From Candidatus Peregrinibacteria bacterium (GTDB lineage: Bacteria; Patescibacteriota; Gracilibacteria; UBA1369; UBA12473): a DNA stretch of 64,000 bases. The first letter of the stretch is position 1; every line of letters starts with the position of its first letter. The notes below the pieces were generated by a model. That model was not told the origin of the DNA and made no database searches. It saw only the letters and a program-made list of their open reading frames with translations. The stretch spans positions 62,001 through 126,000 of the forward strand of contig JABJMC010000006.1 of the NCBI GenBank assembly GCA_018659585.1. Direction: 5' to 3'. Shown here piece after piece: positions 17,364-26,841 of this stretch. A program made the position numbers and the translations under genes.

Positions 17364-19961
17364 ATGGCCAAGCTTACTCCCATGATGCGGCAGTATACGG
17401 AGATAAAAGGCGAATTTCAGGACTGCATTCTGTTTTTCCGTCTCGGGGATTTTTATGAAATGTTTGAGGAGGATGCCAAGCAGGCAGCCAAGGTTTTGGG
17501 AATAGTTTTAACCTCCAGACATGGGACCCCGATGTGTGGAATCCCTTATCATGCCGTTGAGCAGTATTTGGCCAAGCTCACCGCAGCTGGTATGAAAGTA
17601 GCGATTTGTGAACAAACTAGTGACCCGAGTTTACCCGGAATTGTAAAAAGAGAAGTTGTGCGCGTAATAACCCCCGGAACAACTTTTAGCGACAATCTAC
17701 TCGAAGGAAAATCCAATAATTACGCAGTCGCAATTTTCCCAAAACGTGATTATTTTGGGTTAGCAGCAATAGACTTAACTACTGGCGAATTTTTGGTGAC
17801 TGAATTGCACGGTTACGACCAATTAGCCACCGAAATTCAACGTCTCCAGCCGCGCGAAGTGATCTTGCCGCAAGAAATTAACGATGAAAATTTAACAACT
17901 TTACTCGAGGCTTTCGAAGGAGTTCACGTTTACCCGTACGACACTTACAAAGACGCGAACGAGACTTTGCGCCAACAGTTTGAAGTGCAGAGTTTAGAGG
18001 CTTTTGGGATTGATAAGTGGCCTTTTGCTATTCAAGCTGCTGGGCGTTTATTGAATTATTTAAGAGGCACGCAAAAAACAAATATTTCCCATTTGAAGAG
18101 GTTGCGTCCGTACGCTCCAGACGATCATATGATTTTGGATGAGGCGACGCTTCGTAATTTAGAATTGTTGTCAAACTTGCGCGAGGGTCAGAAAAAAGGG
18201 TCTTTGCTTGGTGTTTTGGATCACACTCAAACCGCCATGGGAGGACGACTATTAAAGAATTGGATTATTCGTCCGCTGACCGACATTGTTCGCATTGAAG
18301 GCCGACTTGAGGCCGTTGAAAAACTATATAATGAGGAACGTTTACACAGCGACTTAACAGAAGAGATTTCTGAAATTTTGGATTTGGAAAGAGTGCTTGG
18401 AAGGCTTAGTTTAGACCGAGGAACTCCACGGGATTTAGTGGCCCTCAAAGTTTCGTTAATGCGAATTCCAGCCATTAAAAAAATGCTCAAAAAAACCAAA
18501 TCACGTGTTTTGAATGAAGTTTATAATCGTTTGGAACCTTTGCCAGATTTAGTTTCGTTGTTACATAAGGCAATTATCGAGGAGCCACCAATAAATTTAA
18601 AAGAAGGTGGCTATATTCACGATAGTTTTAATAAGGATTTATATGAATTAAGAACACTGGCGCGTGAGGGGAAAGGGTTTATCACTAGTCTGCAGGAGCG
18701 TGAGATTAAACGGACTGGAATTTCTTCGTTAAAGGTTAAATACAACAAAGTTTTTGGTTATTATATTGAAATTTCTAAGTCTAATTTGGATCATGTGCCA
18801 AATGATTATTTGCGCAAACAAACCCTGGTAAATGCCGAACGATTTATTACTCCGGAATTAAAGGAATATGAAGAAAAAGTTTTGTCCGCGGATGAAAAAA
18901 GTAAGGCTTTAGAAATGGAATTGTTTAAAGAAGTGCGAGCCGTGGTCATGCAAGAACTGCGAACGATTCAACAGAATGCTGAGGCCATTGCGAAATTGGA
19001 TGTTTTATTAAATTTTGCGGAAATTGCGCGACGTAATCGTTACGTTAAACCAGACCTTTCTAAGGAAAATATTTTGGAAATTAAAGGGGGGCGTCATCCA
19101 GTCGTAGAGTGCATGAATGTGGCGGGGGATTTTGTGCCAAATGACACTATTTTGGGAACCGAGAATCAACAAATTATTCTGTTAACCGGGCCCAATATGA
19201 GTGGGAAGTCGACTTTGCTGCGGCAAGTTGCCCTAATTACTTTGATGGCCCAAATGGGGAGTTTTGTGCCGGCTCAGGCCGCCCGCTTGGGCGTTTCTGA
19301 TCGAATTTTTACGCGTGTTGGAGCTAGCGATAATTTAGTTCGCGGCCAATCTACTTTTATGGTCGAAATGCAGGAAGCCGCCAATATTTTGAATAATGCT
19401 ACCGCCAAGAGCCTTATTATTTTGGACGAAATTGGCCGCGGCACCTCTACTTACGATGGAGTTAGTATTGCCTGGTCCATCCTTGAACATATTCACGATA
19501 AAATTAAAGCCAAAACATTGTTTGCCACGCACTATCACGAGCTTATTTCTGTGGCAGACAAGTTAGCCCGCGCCCAGAACTTTTGTGTGGCGGTTCACGA
19601 AGATGATAAGGGCGTTGTTTTCCTTCACAAAATTCAACCTGGCGGCACGGCCCGCAGTTACGGAATCGAAGTTGCTAAACTAGCCGGCCTCCCTCCTGAA
19701 GTTATTAAAAAATCTGAGCACATCCTGCAAAATCTCGAAGAAGGAGTTGTTGAAAAAGGCATTCGCGAACAAATGAAAGGAGCTTATGACAGTTCTCAAA
19801 TCGGTCTTTTTGATCCTTCGCAAGAAGCTCCTCAAATGCTCGAACGCGAACACGGCAAACTAACGCATCCCGCCCTCGAGCGCCTCAAAGAAATCGATGT
19901 TAATCGAATGACCCCCTTAGAAGCGCTTCAGGCCTTGGAAGAACTTAAAAAGGAGGGTTGA
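17364..19961 (+). CDS. mutS: DNA mismatch repair protein MutS
   Basis: MMRQYTEIKGEFQDCILFFRLGDFYEMFEEDA; LTGPNMSGKSTLLRQ; DEIGRGTSTYDG. Confidence 0.98.
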   Translation: MAKLTPMMRQYTEIKGEFQDCILFFRLGDFYEMFEEDAKQAAKVLGIVLTSRHGTPMCGIPYHAVEQYLAKLTAAGMKVAICEQTSDPSLPGIVKREVVRVITPGTTFSDNLLEGKSNNYAVAIFPKRDYFGLAAIDLTTGEFLVTELHGYDQLATEIQRLQPREVILPQEINDENLTTLLEAFEGVHVYPYDTYKDANETLRQQFEVQSLEAFGIDKWPFAIQAAGRLLNYLRGTQKTNISHLKRLRPYAPDDHMILDEATLRNLELLSNLREGQKKGSLLGVLDHTQTAMGGRLLKNWIIRPLTDIVRIEGRLEAVEKLYNEERLHSDLTEEISEILDLERVLGRLSLDRGTPRDLVALKVSLMRIPAIKKMLKKTKSRVLNEVYNRLEPLPDLVSLLHKAIIEEPPINLKEGGYIHDSFNKDLYELRTLAREGKGFITSLQEREIKRTGISSLKVKYNKVFGYYIEISKSNLDHVPNDYLRKQTLVNAERFITPELKEYEEKVLSADEKSKALEMELFKEVRAVVMQELRTIQQNAEAIAKLDVLLNFAEIARRNRYVKPDLSKENILEIKGGRHPVVECMNVAGDFVPNDTILGTENQQIILLTGPNMSGKSTLLRQVALITLMAQMGSFVPAQAARLGVSDRIFTRVGASDNLVRGQSTFMVEMQEAANILNNATAKSLIILDEIGRGTSTYDGVSIAWSILEHIHDKIKAKTLFATHYHELISVADKLARAQNFCVAVHEDDKGVVFLHKIQPGGTARSYGIEVAKLAGLPPEVIKKSEHILQNLEEGVVEKGIREQMKGAYDSSQIGLFDPSQEAPQMLEREHGKLTHPALERLKEIDVNRMTPLEALQALEELKKEG

Positions 19962-19983
19962 CTCTAGTCTAGGTAAAAATCTC

Positions 19984-20012
19984 TTGCACTCCTTATTCGC
20001 CCCTGCTAGTAT
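19984..20012 (+). promoter_or_regulatory. Promoter TTGCAC-N17-TAGTAT for rpsF-rpsR
   Basis: Direct reading. Confidence 0.5.
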
Positions 20013-20020
20013 CTTCTCGC

Positions 20021-20069
20021 CTTCTTAGAAATAAGAAGCTTTTCTACTTGCGGAAAGGCCCTTGCAAGT
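20021..20069 (+). promoter_or_regulatory. Two hairpins in the rpsF leader (candidate autoregulatory leader)
   Basis: CTTCTT..AAGAAG and ACTTGC..GCAAGT between promoter and rpsF start. Confidence 0.35.
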
Positions 20070-20098
20070 TTATATCCACAGAAAAGTAACCCTTAACT

Positions 20099-20818
20099 AT
20101 GTCTGAAGAAAACACTGCCGAACTCGTTTCCTACGAGATTATGGCCATCATCGAGCCCGATGTTACCGAGGCTCAATACAAAAAGCACGTTGATGCTTTG
20201 AAAGCCCTTCTTAAAAAAAGTGGTGCCGAAATCACACACGAACAAGAATGGGGCAAACGCGATTTTGCTTATCCTATCAAGAAGCAAGATAACGGATTTT
20301 ATGTAGTTCTTAATTTCCAAGGTGTTCCTTCCGAAATTGTAGAGCTCGAAAATCAACTTCGAATCACTCCTTTTGTGCTTCGTCACTTAATTATCAAAAC
20401 TCCAGCTGACTATGTGCCGCTTGAGTATGATTGGGACGCTGAATTAGAGGAAGAAGTTGTTAAAGAAGAGAAGAAACCTGTGAAAAAACCTGCTCCAGTA
20501 GTGGTAAAAGCCAAGGAGGAGGAAGCTCCAGTCGAGGAGAAAGAAGAAGTCAAAGAAGAGCCAGCCGAAGAAGTAGTTGAAGAGGCTGCTCCAGTTGAGG
20601 AAGAAGCTCCAGCCGAGGAGAAAGAAGAGGCCAAAGAAGAAGTCAAAGAAGAACCAGCCGAAGAAGTCGTTGAGGAGGAAAAACCTGCCAAGGAGGAAGC
20701 TCCTGCTAAAAAGGAGAAAGAAGAAGTTATCACTGATAAAGCCAGTTCAGAGCGTCTTTCTAAATTAGATGAAAAACTCGAAGAACTTCTTAGTTCTGAC
20801 AATGACCTTAATCTTTAA
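20099..20818 (+). CDS. rpsF: Ribosomal protein bS6 with long Glu/Lys/Pro/Ala-rich C-terminal extension
   Basis: YEIMAIIEPDVTEAQYKKHVDALKALL..WGKRDFAYPIKKQDNGFYVVLNF; adjacent to rpsR. Confidence 0.92.
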   Translation: MSEENTAELVSYEIMAIIEPDVTEAQYKKHVDALKALLKKSGAEITHEQEWGKRDFAYPIKKQDNGFYVVLNFQGVPSEIVELENQLRITPFVLRHLIIKTPADYVPLEYDWDAELEEEVVKEEKKPVKKPAPVVVKAKEEEAPVEEKEEVKEEPAEEVVEEAAPVEEEAPAEEKEEAKEEVKEEPAEEVVEEEKPAKEEAPAKKEKEEVITDKASSERLSKLDEKLEELLSSDNDLNL

Positions 20819-20830
20819 CCCTAAGTAATA

Positions 20831-21043
20831 ATGCCTAACAAGAATCGCAAAAATTTCGGAAAACTTTGCTACCCAGGCACTACTTGGGTAGATTACAAAA
20901 ATCCAGTTATCAAAAAATACGTTACTATTTACGGGCGCATTAAACCTCGTTACTACACAAAAGTGCCGATGGTTGTCCAAAAATCTCTTTCTCGGGCTAT
21001 CAAAAATGCTCGAATTATGGGGCTCGTTCCTTTCACCAAATAG
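20831..21043 (+). CDS. rpsR: Ribosomal protein bS18
   Basis: VDYKNPVIKKYVTIYGRIKPRYYTKVPMVVQKSLSRAIKNARIMGLVPFTK. Confidence 0.92.
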   Translation: MPNKNRKNFGKLCYPGTTWVDYKNPVIKKYVTIYGRIKPRYYTKVPMVVQKSLSRAIKNARIMGLVPFTK

Positions 21044-21049
21044 TATTTT

Positions 21050-21709
21050 ATGGCGAAACAGGAACTAGCAATCATCTGTGATTTAGATGGTTTACTCGTA
21101 GACAGCGAACCCCTTCACTGGAAGGCGTATCAATCTGTTTTAGGACAGTATGGTTTGGATATTACCAAGGAAATGTTTATTGAAAGTTGGCTTTCGGGAA
21201 AGCATTATGGGACTACTTTTTATCTTAACAAAGTAGGTATCAACGATTCTGCGGAAATAGCGGAAATAAGAGAACAAAAATCCGATAAGTTTATTGAATT
21301 AGCCACGGGAATATTGCCGTTAATGCCTGGAGTAGAGGAATTTTTGGATATGTTAGGGGAAAATGAAATTCCGTGCGCCGTTGGAACAGGTGGACACAGC
21401 AAAGAATATGATTTTACCAAAGAAGAATGTGGACTTGATCGTATTAAAGTTTGGGTTGGTGGTGATGATGTAAAACACAACAAGCCAGCGCCAGATATTT
21501 TCTTGGGAGCAGCTGAAAAATTAGGTGTCAAACCTGAAAACTGCATTATTTTTGAGAATTCAGATATTGGAATGAGTTCGGGGTTAGCCGCGGGTATGAA
21601 AGTTGTGGTGATTCCAAGCCCGTACACAAAAGGACAAGACTTTACCGGGGCAAATAAGGTATTATCTTCTTTGAGCGAAGTTACTCCTGACTTGCTTTCC
21701 AGTCTCTAA
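21050..21709 (+). CDS. HAD-superfamily hydrolase (beta-phosphoglucomutase-like)
   Basis: CDLDGLLVDSEPLHWKAY; KPAPDIFLGAAEKLG; FENSDIGMSSGLAAGMKVVVI. Confidence 0.88.
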   Translation: MAKQELAIICDLDGLLVDSEPLHWKAYQSVLGQYGLDITKEMFIESWLSGKHYGTTFYLNKVGINDSAEIAEIREQKSDKFIELATGILPLMPGVEEFLDMLGENEIPCAVGTGGHSKEYDFTKEECGLDRIKVWVGGDDVKHNKPAPDIFLGAAEKLGVKPENCIIFENSDIGMSSGLAAGMKVVVIPSPYTKGQDFTGANKVLSSLSEVTPDLLSSL

Positions 21710-21719
21710 CAAAATTTTC

Positions 21720-22811
21720 ATGCGATTTGTGGTTAAAATCGGAACAAATCTTCTGACTAATGAAGATAATTCTTTAAATACCAATTTTATTCAGCATATT
21801 GTGGATCAAGTTGCCTCTTTGCACAAGAAAGGACACGAAGCAATTATTGTTACCTCTGGGGCCGTGGCCGCGGGCCGTAAAAGCGTTGATTTAAAAAAAG
21901 AATCCAAAAATATTCCCTATCGCCAAGCCTTAGCCGCGATTGGACAAACTTATCTGTTAGAAACCTATCAGAAGAGTTTTGAAAAATACGATATTGTGAT
22001 TGGACAGGTGCTACTGACCATGGTGGATTTGGAACATCACCAGAATTTTTTGAGCACCCGCAATACCATGGAGCTTTTGCTCAAAATGAAGACGGTTCCC
22101 ATTTTAAATGAGAACGATGTTACTACTTTTGACGAGATTAAATTTGGGGACAATGATAATCTTTCGGCGCACATTGCCAGCCTTTTGAATGCTGACAAAT
22201 TACTGCTTTTAACAGATGTGGGGGGAGTTTATGATAGCAATCCTAAGGAGAATCCAAACGCTAAGTGTCTTCGTGTTATTGAAAAAGTTGATGAATCAAT
22301 TTTGAGTCTGGCTGATGGCGGTTCAGATAAAGGCATAGGTGGCATGGAAAGTAAGCTCAAATCCGCTCAGTTTGCGACCGAAGCCGGAGTCGATGTTTGG
22401 ATTGCAGACGGAAACGAGGAAAACGTAATAATAGATTTAGTAGAAGAGAAAAAACATCACGGGACTCATTTTCAAAAACAATTTGGATCCAAAGAAACGC
22501 GCCGCAAATGGCTTCAAACCAAACAGGTCAAAGGCGCTTCTATCACCCTAGACGAAGGTGCTGTTAAAGCTCTTTTGGAGCGTGGAAAAAGTTTGCTTTC
22601 TTCGGGGATTACCGCTGTTGAGGGTGAATTTGAACGCGGTAATGTGGTGGTAATTCTTGGTCCCAATAAAGAAAAAGTTGGTTTTGGGCAGGTGAATTAT
22701 AATGCCGAGGAATTAGTTAAAATAAAAGGCGCTCAATCTGAAGAAATAGAAAAAATCTTGGGTTATGCCCTTGAAAAAGAAGCAATTCATCGCGACAATA
22801 TGGTGGTCTAA
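21720..22811 (+). CDS. proB: Glutamate 5-kinase with C-terminal PUA domain
   Basis: VVKIGTNLLTNED; VTSGAVAAGRK; LLTDVGGVYDSNPKENPNAK; GGMESKLKSAQFATEAGVDVWIADG. Confidence 0.93.
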   Translation: MRFVVKIGTNLLTNEDNSLNTNFIQHIVDQVASLHKKGHEAIIVTSGAVAAGRKSVDLKKESKNIPYRQALAAIGQTYLLETYQKSFEKYDIVIGQVLLTMVDLEHHQNFLSTRNTMELLLKMKTVPILNENDVTTFDEIKFGDNDNLSAHIASLLNADKLLLLTDVGGVYDSNPKENPNAKCLRVIEKVDESILSLADGGSDKGIGGMESKLKSAQFATEAGVDVWIADGNEENVIIDLVEEKKHHGTHFQKQFGSKETRRKWLQTKQVKGASITLDEGAVKALLERGKSLLSSGITAVEGEFERGNVVVILGPNKEKVGFGQVNYNAEELVKIKGAQSEEIEKILGYALEKEAIHRDNMVV

Positions 22812-22834
22812 ATTTTGGTTCTCTAGTAAACAGG

Positions 22835-22863
22835 TTGAAAAAGTTGGGAAAATTTGGTAAAAT
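22835..22863 (+). promoter_or_regulatory. Promoter TTGAAA-N17-TAAAAT
   Basis: Direct reading upstream of the 22.9-33.3 kb operon. Confidence 0.55.
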
Positions 22864-22892
22864 ATATAGAAATAAAAATAAAATAAATTCAC

Positions 22893-23393
22893 GTGAAAGA
22901 AATACCCAACGAACAAAACTTAGAAAAAAGTAAACCTTTGCTTACTTGGGCTGCTCCGGAATTCATCAAGCATTCCAAAACCGAGAAATGGTTTTACGTA
23001 GCTGGGTTTTTGGTGGCACTGCTAGTTTTGTATGCTTTGTGGAGTGGTTCTTGGACAATGGCCATTGCCTTTATTGTGCTGGCTGGTGTTTATTACATCT
23101 CTCATCACAAAGACCCTGGCGAGGTGACTATTAGTCTTAGTCATTTTGGGGTAAAAATTGGTAATCGACAGATTCCTTACAACCAAATCAAAGCTTTTTG
23201 GATTATTTATCATCCTCCGCATGTTAAGACTCTAAAACTTTTGACAACTGATAAGTGGATGTCAGAAATGACTATTCAACTAGAAAATCAGTCTCCCGGA
23301 GAAGTGCGAACTATTTTGATGAAGCACGTCCCTGAATATGAAGGGAAAGGGGAATCCTTTGTCGATACTCTAATCCGCTTGGCTAAACTTTAA
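22893..23393 (+). CDS. Small membrane protein, two TM (GTG start)
   Basis: ORF; TM pair WFYVAGFLVALLVLYALWSGSWTMAIAFIVLAGVYYI. Confidence 0.65.
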   Translation: MKEIPNEQNLEKSKPLLTWAAPEFIKHSKTEKWFYVAGFLVALLVLYALWSGSWTMAIAFIVLAGVYYISHHKDPGEVTISLSHFGVKIGNRQIPYNQIKAFWIIYHPPHVKTLKLLTTDKWMSEMTIQLENQSPGEVRTILMKHVPEYEGKGESFVDTLIRLAKL

Positions 23394-25366
23394 TGATTAT
23401 GTTTTACGAAAACAAAATAATTTGGAAAAAGAACCGAGAGGAGCGTCGCGCCGAACGTGAGGCTCGTCGCCTTGAACGACAAGGCTTAGAAGAATTTGAT
23501 GCCGTGGCTGAAACTACAGATGAGTTGTCAGATTTAACACACGAATTAATTGAACCTCGACCAGCTGAAACAGAATTAGAAGAATTAATTGATGAAATCG
23601 ATATTAAGAAAATCGATATGAGTCGTAATTTAATGAGTCAGGAAGCGAATCTTTATATAAATGGGCTTGATGATGAAACAGATCTATTTAAGAAAAGTTT
23701 TGCCGAGGATTTGAAAAAAACCCTAATGGCTCGAGATATTCCTATGCGTGAAAAAGGAAAAACAATCTACAACGATACAGATTTCCAGTATCGACGTTAT
23801 ATTGATGATGTTAGAGAGCAGTATCACGTGGAAGTCTGGGAGATTGACCAAAAAATTAAAGAAGCCGTGGCTAGGGGCGAAAGTGAAGAAGATGCCGTTG
23901 AATACTATCGAGAAGAATTTGATAAGCTAACTGAAAACGCAATTGTTGTTTTGGAAGCCTACAACAAAGCAATTCGGATGCTATTAGCTGTGGCTGGAAG
24001 CCAAACTGGCGTAGATAATTATATTGATGGTGGGGCTGAATGGAGTGAATTAGATGGATTTAATCGGAATGGTCGCGAATTAATGGAAAAAATGAGCCCG
24101 CCAGCGGGGATTTTGAGAGATTCGATGTCTTCAGATTTTGATATTGGCGCTTTTAGTTTAGAAAACATGGGTGATTGTGGTGAGAGTATTCAAATTATTG
24201 GCAAAATCCATGAAGGCGTAGAGCCACTTACTTCTGATGACTACAATCATGTAATTGATTCAATTGAAGTGTTTTTTGACCACAGTTTTGACCCCGAAAC
24301 ATCCGCTTCTTTAGAAAGATCCATTCGGGTTGTTGAGGATACGGGAATGATGACCGCAGTTTACGCTATGAATCAAAAACAACGTTATGAATTGGGAAAA
24401 CATATTGTGGAAAGATTTAAAAAAGACGATCCCGATCAAGCTAAAAAAGGAATAGAATTTTTAACGAGTACAAGTGTCCTAGATGTTGGCCAAGCTCAGA
24501 ATCTTCTAGAAGAGGGAATTGGGTGGGCCGCTGTATTTGATGACGAAGAATTAGAAGAAATTCACGCTATCCGCGATCAACTTGAGCAGTTACGCAAGCA
24601 ATGTGCTCGTGATATGAAAAAAGGATTGCCCATGAATATGGCCATGGAAAAGATTACTGGCTCAAACGGAATTCTTTATGAAATTGTTTTCCGCTTTGCC
24701 GCAATTGGAACGGTTTTACCATTTGTTTTGGGAATTAAAAACCCTGGGAATTGGGGTGAAATTGTTACTAATCCGATGTGGCTCGGATGTTTGGCTGTTT
24801 CGGGAGTGACTTTGGACCACGTAACTGGAGGGATTGGTAGTGGTTATACCTCGCAAGCAATTGCCGGGATTGGAGCCAAAACCGAAACTACCGAAGAATC
24901 TGAGGATCGCTATAAGTGGGCCGCCTTTAACCGCGTTGTCGGTGATAATTATCAGGCTCGAAAATATTTATTGGGATCCCGAATAGAAGGTTCTGACGGT
25001 TTTGAATATGACGCTGAAGTTTTGGGAGACATTATGTTGATGGCTCTGGATAGCGAAGAAAATATTTCGGATTTCCACTTTGATTTCGATGAATTTATTG
25101 AATATCAAATGGAAGAAGAACTTCATCACTTATCACAAACTGACCCTGATCTTGAGAACCCAGAGGAAGAAGCTCTCACGGTTTTGGCGGAACGATATGG
25201 AGCGACTTTAAATGATCAAGATCCATTAGGAATGACCCCTCCCGAAGGAATAGACGGTGTTGCTGATATTTGCGACCAACTTTTCCGAGTTATGGAAGCT
25301 AAAGAGTTGGGGGATGCCTTATTGATTTTTGAGGAGTCTGACGAAAAACGTGGAATTAATAATTAA
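23393..25366 (+). CDS. Hypothetical protein, 657 aa
   Basis: Long ORF overlapping the preceding stop. Confidence 0.7.
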   Translation: MIMFYENKIIWKKNREERRAEREARRLERQGLEEFDAVAETTDELSDLTHELIEPRPAETELEELIDEIDIKKIDMSRNLMSQEANLYINGLDDETDLFKKSFAEDLKKTLMARDIPMREKGKTIYNDTDFQYRRYIDDVREQYHVEVWEIDQKIKEAVARGESEEDAVEYYREEFDKLTENAIVVLEAYNKAIRMLLAVAGSQTGVDNYIDGGAEWSELDGFNRNGRELMEKMSPPAGILRDSMSSDFDIGAFSLENMGDCGESIQIIGKIHEGVEPLTSDDYNHVIDSIEVFFDHSFDPETSASLERSIRVVEDTGMMTAVYAMNQKQRYELGKHIVERFKKDDPDQAKKGIEFLTSTSVLDVGQAQNLLEEGIGWAAVFDDEELEEIHAIRDQLEQLRKQCARDMKKGLPMNMAMEKITGSNGILYEIVFRFAAIGTVLPFVLGIKNPGNWGEIVTNPMWLGCLAVSGVTLDHVTGGIGSGYTSQAIAGIGAKTETTEESEDRYKWAAFNRVVGDNYQARKYLLGSRIEGSDGFEYDAEVLGDIMLMALDSEENISDFHFDFDEFIEYQMEEELHHLSQTDPDLENPEEEALTVLAERYGATLNDQDPLGMTPPEGIDGVADICDQLFRVMEAKELGDALLIFEESDEKRGINN

Positions 25367-25371
25367 CTTTT

Positions 25372-26832
25372 ATGTCTGACGAAAAACCACAATTCGAAAT
25401 CTCTGCTGATGAGTTGATGTGGGATCAAATAGATCTCGACGCATCCTTGTCTCCAGAAGAGGCTAAAAAATATAAAAACCTTATCGGTGGTGGTTTGATT
25501 TTTGTAGATCCAATTGGCAATAACAATGCCAATGATTTCATGTATCTTTCGGAAGGAGATATTGAATCAATGATTTCTGAACACAGAGTTCCTGGAGATC
25601 GCAAAGTTTGGCTACATTCTTCTTACGGAGGAGAACTAGAAACTACTCTTGGTGAAATTAAACGCACTCGATTTATTGGTATTGTTGATGAAGACGGACA
25701 ACCAATGACTTTCTCCGCACCAGTACATGTGTCAGGAAAATTACTGCCAATTTTTTCTTTACCACCTGCCAATCAGAAACCAAATAAAGAAAAATCACAT
25801 CAAGAATCCCATGAAACCGAAGCCGATAAAAAAGATAAAGAAGAAGAAAGTCCCTTAATCGCCAAAATCAACGAAGATTTTGAAAACGGCTTAATCACCG
25901 AAGAGCAACGCGATGAATTTATTCAACTCGCCGAAGAAGAAAATTTAATTTACGTGGATATTAATGGCACGCCGCAATATCTTTCCAAGGAATACGTGCA
26001 ATGGTTAATTGATGAGGGAAATGATCCTAGTTTAGAGGTTGAAATAGTATTGTCAGCCACGGGCGAACATGAGGGTGAAAAAGTAGCTTTGGAAGAATTA
26101 ATTCCAATTTTAGATCGCCCAGATTCCGGTGGTGTTAGCAATCGCGTCGAAGAATCTAGCGTGGACGAAGAGAGTAAAGAAAAAGACATTCCAACTGATG
26201 CCGTTCCAATCCCCGAAGAAAAAGAGGGAGATGCGGACCCAAATCACATAGATTTACCAGAAGGATTTGCTCCACCAGAAAATCTCCAATCTTTATCTAA
26301 TGATCTGCCAAAAGTTTCGGCAGCCCTTCCTGGCGACGGAACTCTAGAAGAAAAAGATAGCATCAAAGTGTCTCACAAGGGAAGAGAGGAAGGAGTGGCT
26401 TTAAGTGATCGACCACATCAGATGTTAGTGGATCTTGGAGAAGAACAAGCAGAACTCGAGGAAGATAATCCTATGGACATGCTTCCGGATGGAATCAAAG
26501 CTCCACAAGCTCCTCAAAAAGGACCGGCTGGCCAGCAACAACAAAAACAGAAAGATGCCGAAAAAGAAGCTGCTAAAAAACAACAAAAAAACGTTGACGA
26601 TCAATTGAAGAAATCTGAAGAAGACGGAGAAAAGGAAGATGAACAAAAACCAAATCGTGTGAATAATAATTCTTTTCGGAGTGGTGGAGGAAAAGGAATC
26701 CTGCGAAAAGCTGCGCCGTGGGCTGTTGGGGGAGGGATAGGCCTTGGGATGGCTAGTCCGTTTGCTTTAAATTCTCTTAGTGCTAGTGCCCACTATGAAC
26801 CGTTATTATCTCTAATTTCTATACTTGTTTAA
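25372..26832 (+). CDS. Hypothetical protein with internal domain duplication and C-terminal TM
   Basis: LIFVDPIGN..FMYLSEGDIESMI and LIYVDINGTPQYLSKEYVQWLI repeats. Confidence 0.7.
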   Translation: MSDEKPQFEISADELMWDQIDLDASLSPEEAKKYKNLIGGGLIFVDPIGNNNANDFMYLSEGDIESMISEHRVPGDRKVWLHSSYGGELETTLGEIKRTRFIGIVDEDGQPMTFSAPVHVSGKLLPIFSLPPANQKPNKEKSHQESHETEADKKDKEEESPLIAKINEDFENGLITEEQRDEFIQLAEEENLIYVDINGTPQYLSKEYVQWLIDEGNDPSLEVEIVLSATGEHEGEKVALEELIPILDRPDSGGVSNRVEESSVDEESKEKDIPTDAVPIPEEKEGDADPNHIDLPEGFAPPENLQSLSNDLPKVSAALPGDGTLEEKDSIKVSHKGREEGVALSDRPHQMLVDLGEEQAELEEDNPMDMLPDGIKAPQAPQKGPAGQQQQKQKDAEKEAAKKQQKNVDDQLKKSEEDGEKEDEQKPNRVNNNSFRSGGGKGILRKAAPWAVGGGIGLGMASPFALNSLSASAHYEPLLSLISILV

Positions 26833-26841
26833 AAAATCATC

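Noticed and set aside
20410-20802. 130-aa Ser-rich minus-strand ORF
   Set aside because: Shadow of the Glu/Lys-rich S6 tail codons.
21720-22811. proB without adjacent proA/proC as a novel pathway
   Set aside because: Absence from the neighbourhood is not evidence of absence from the genome.
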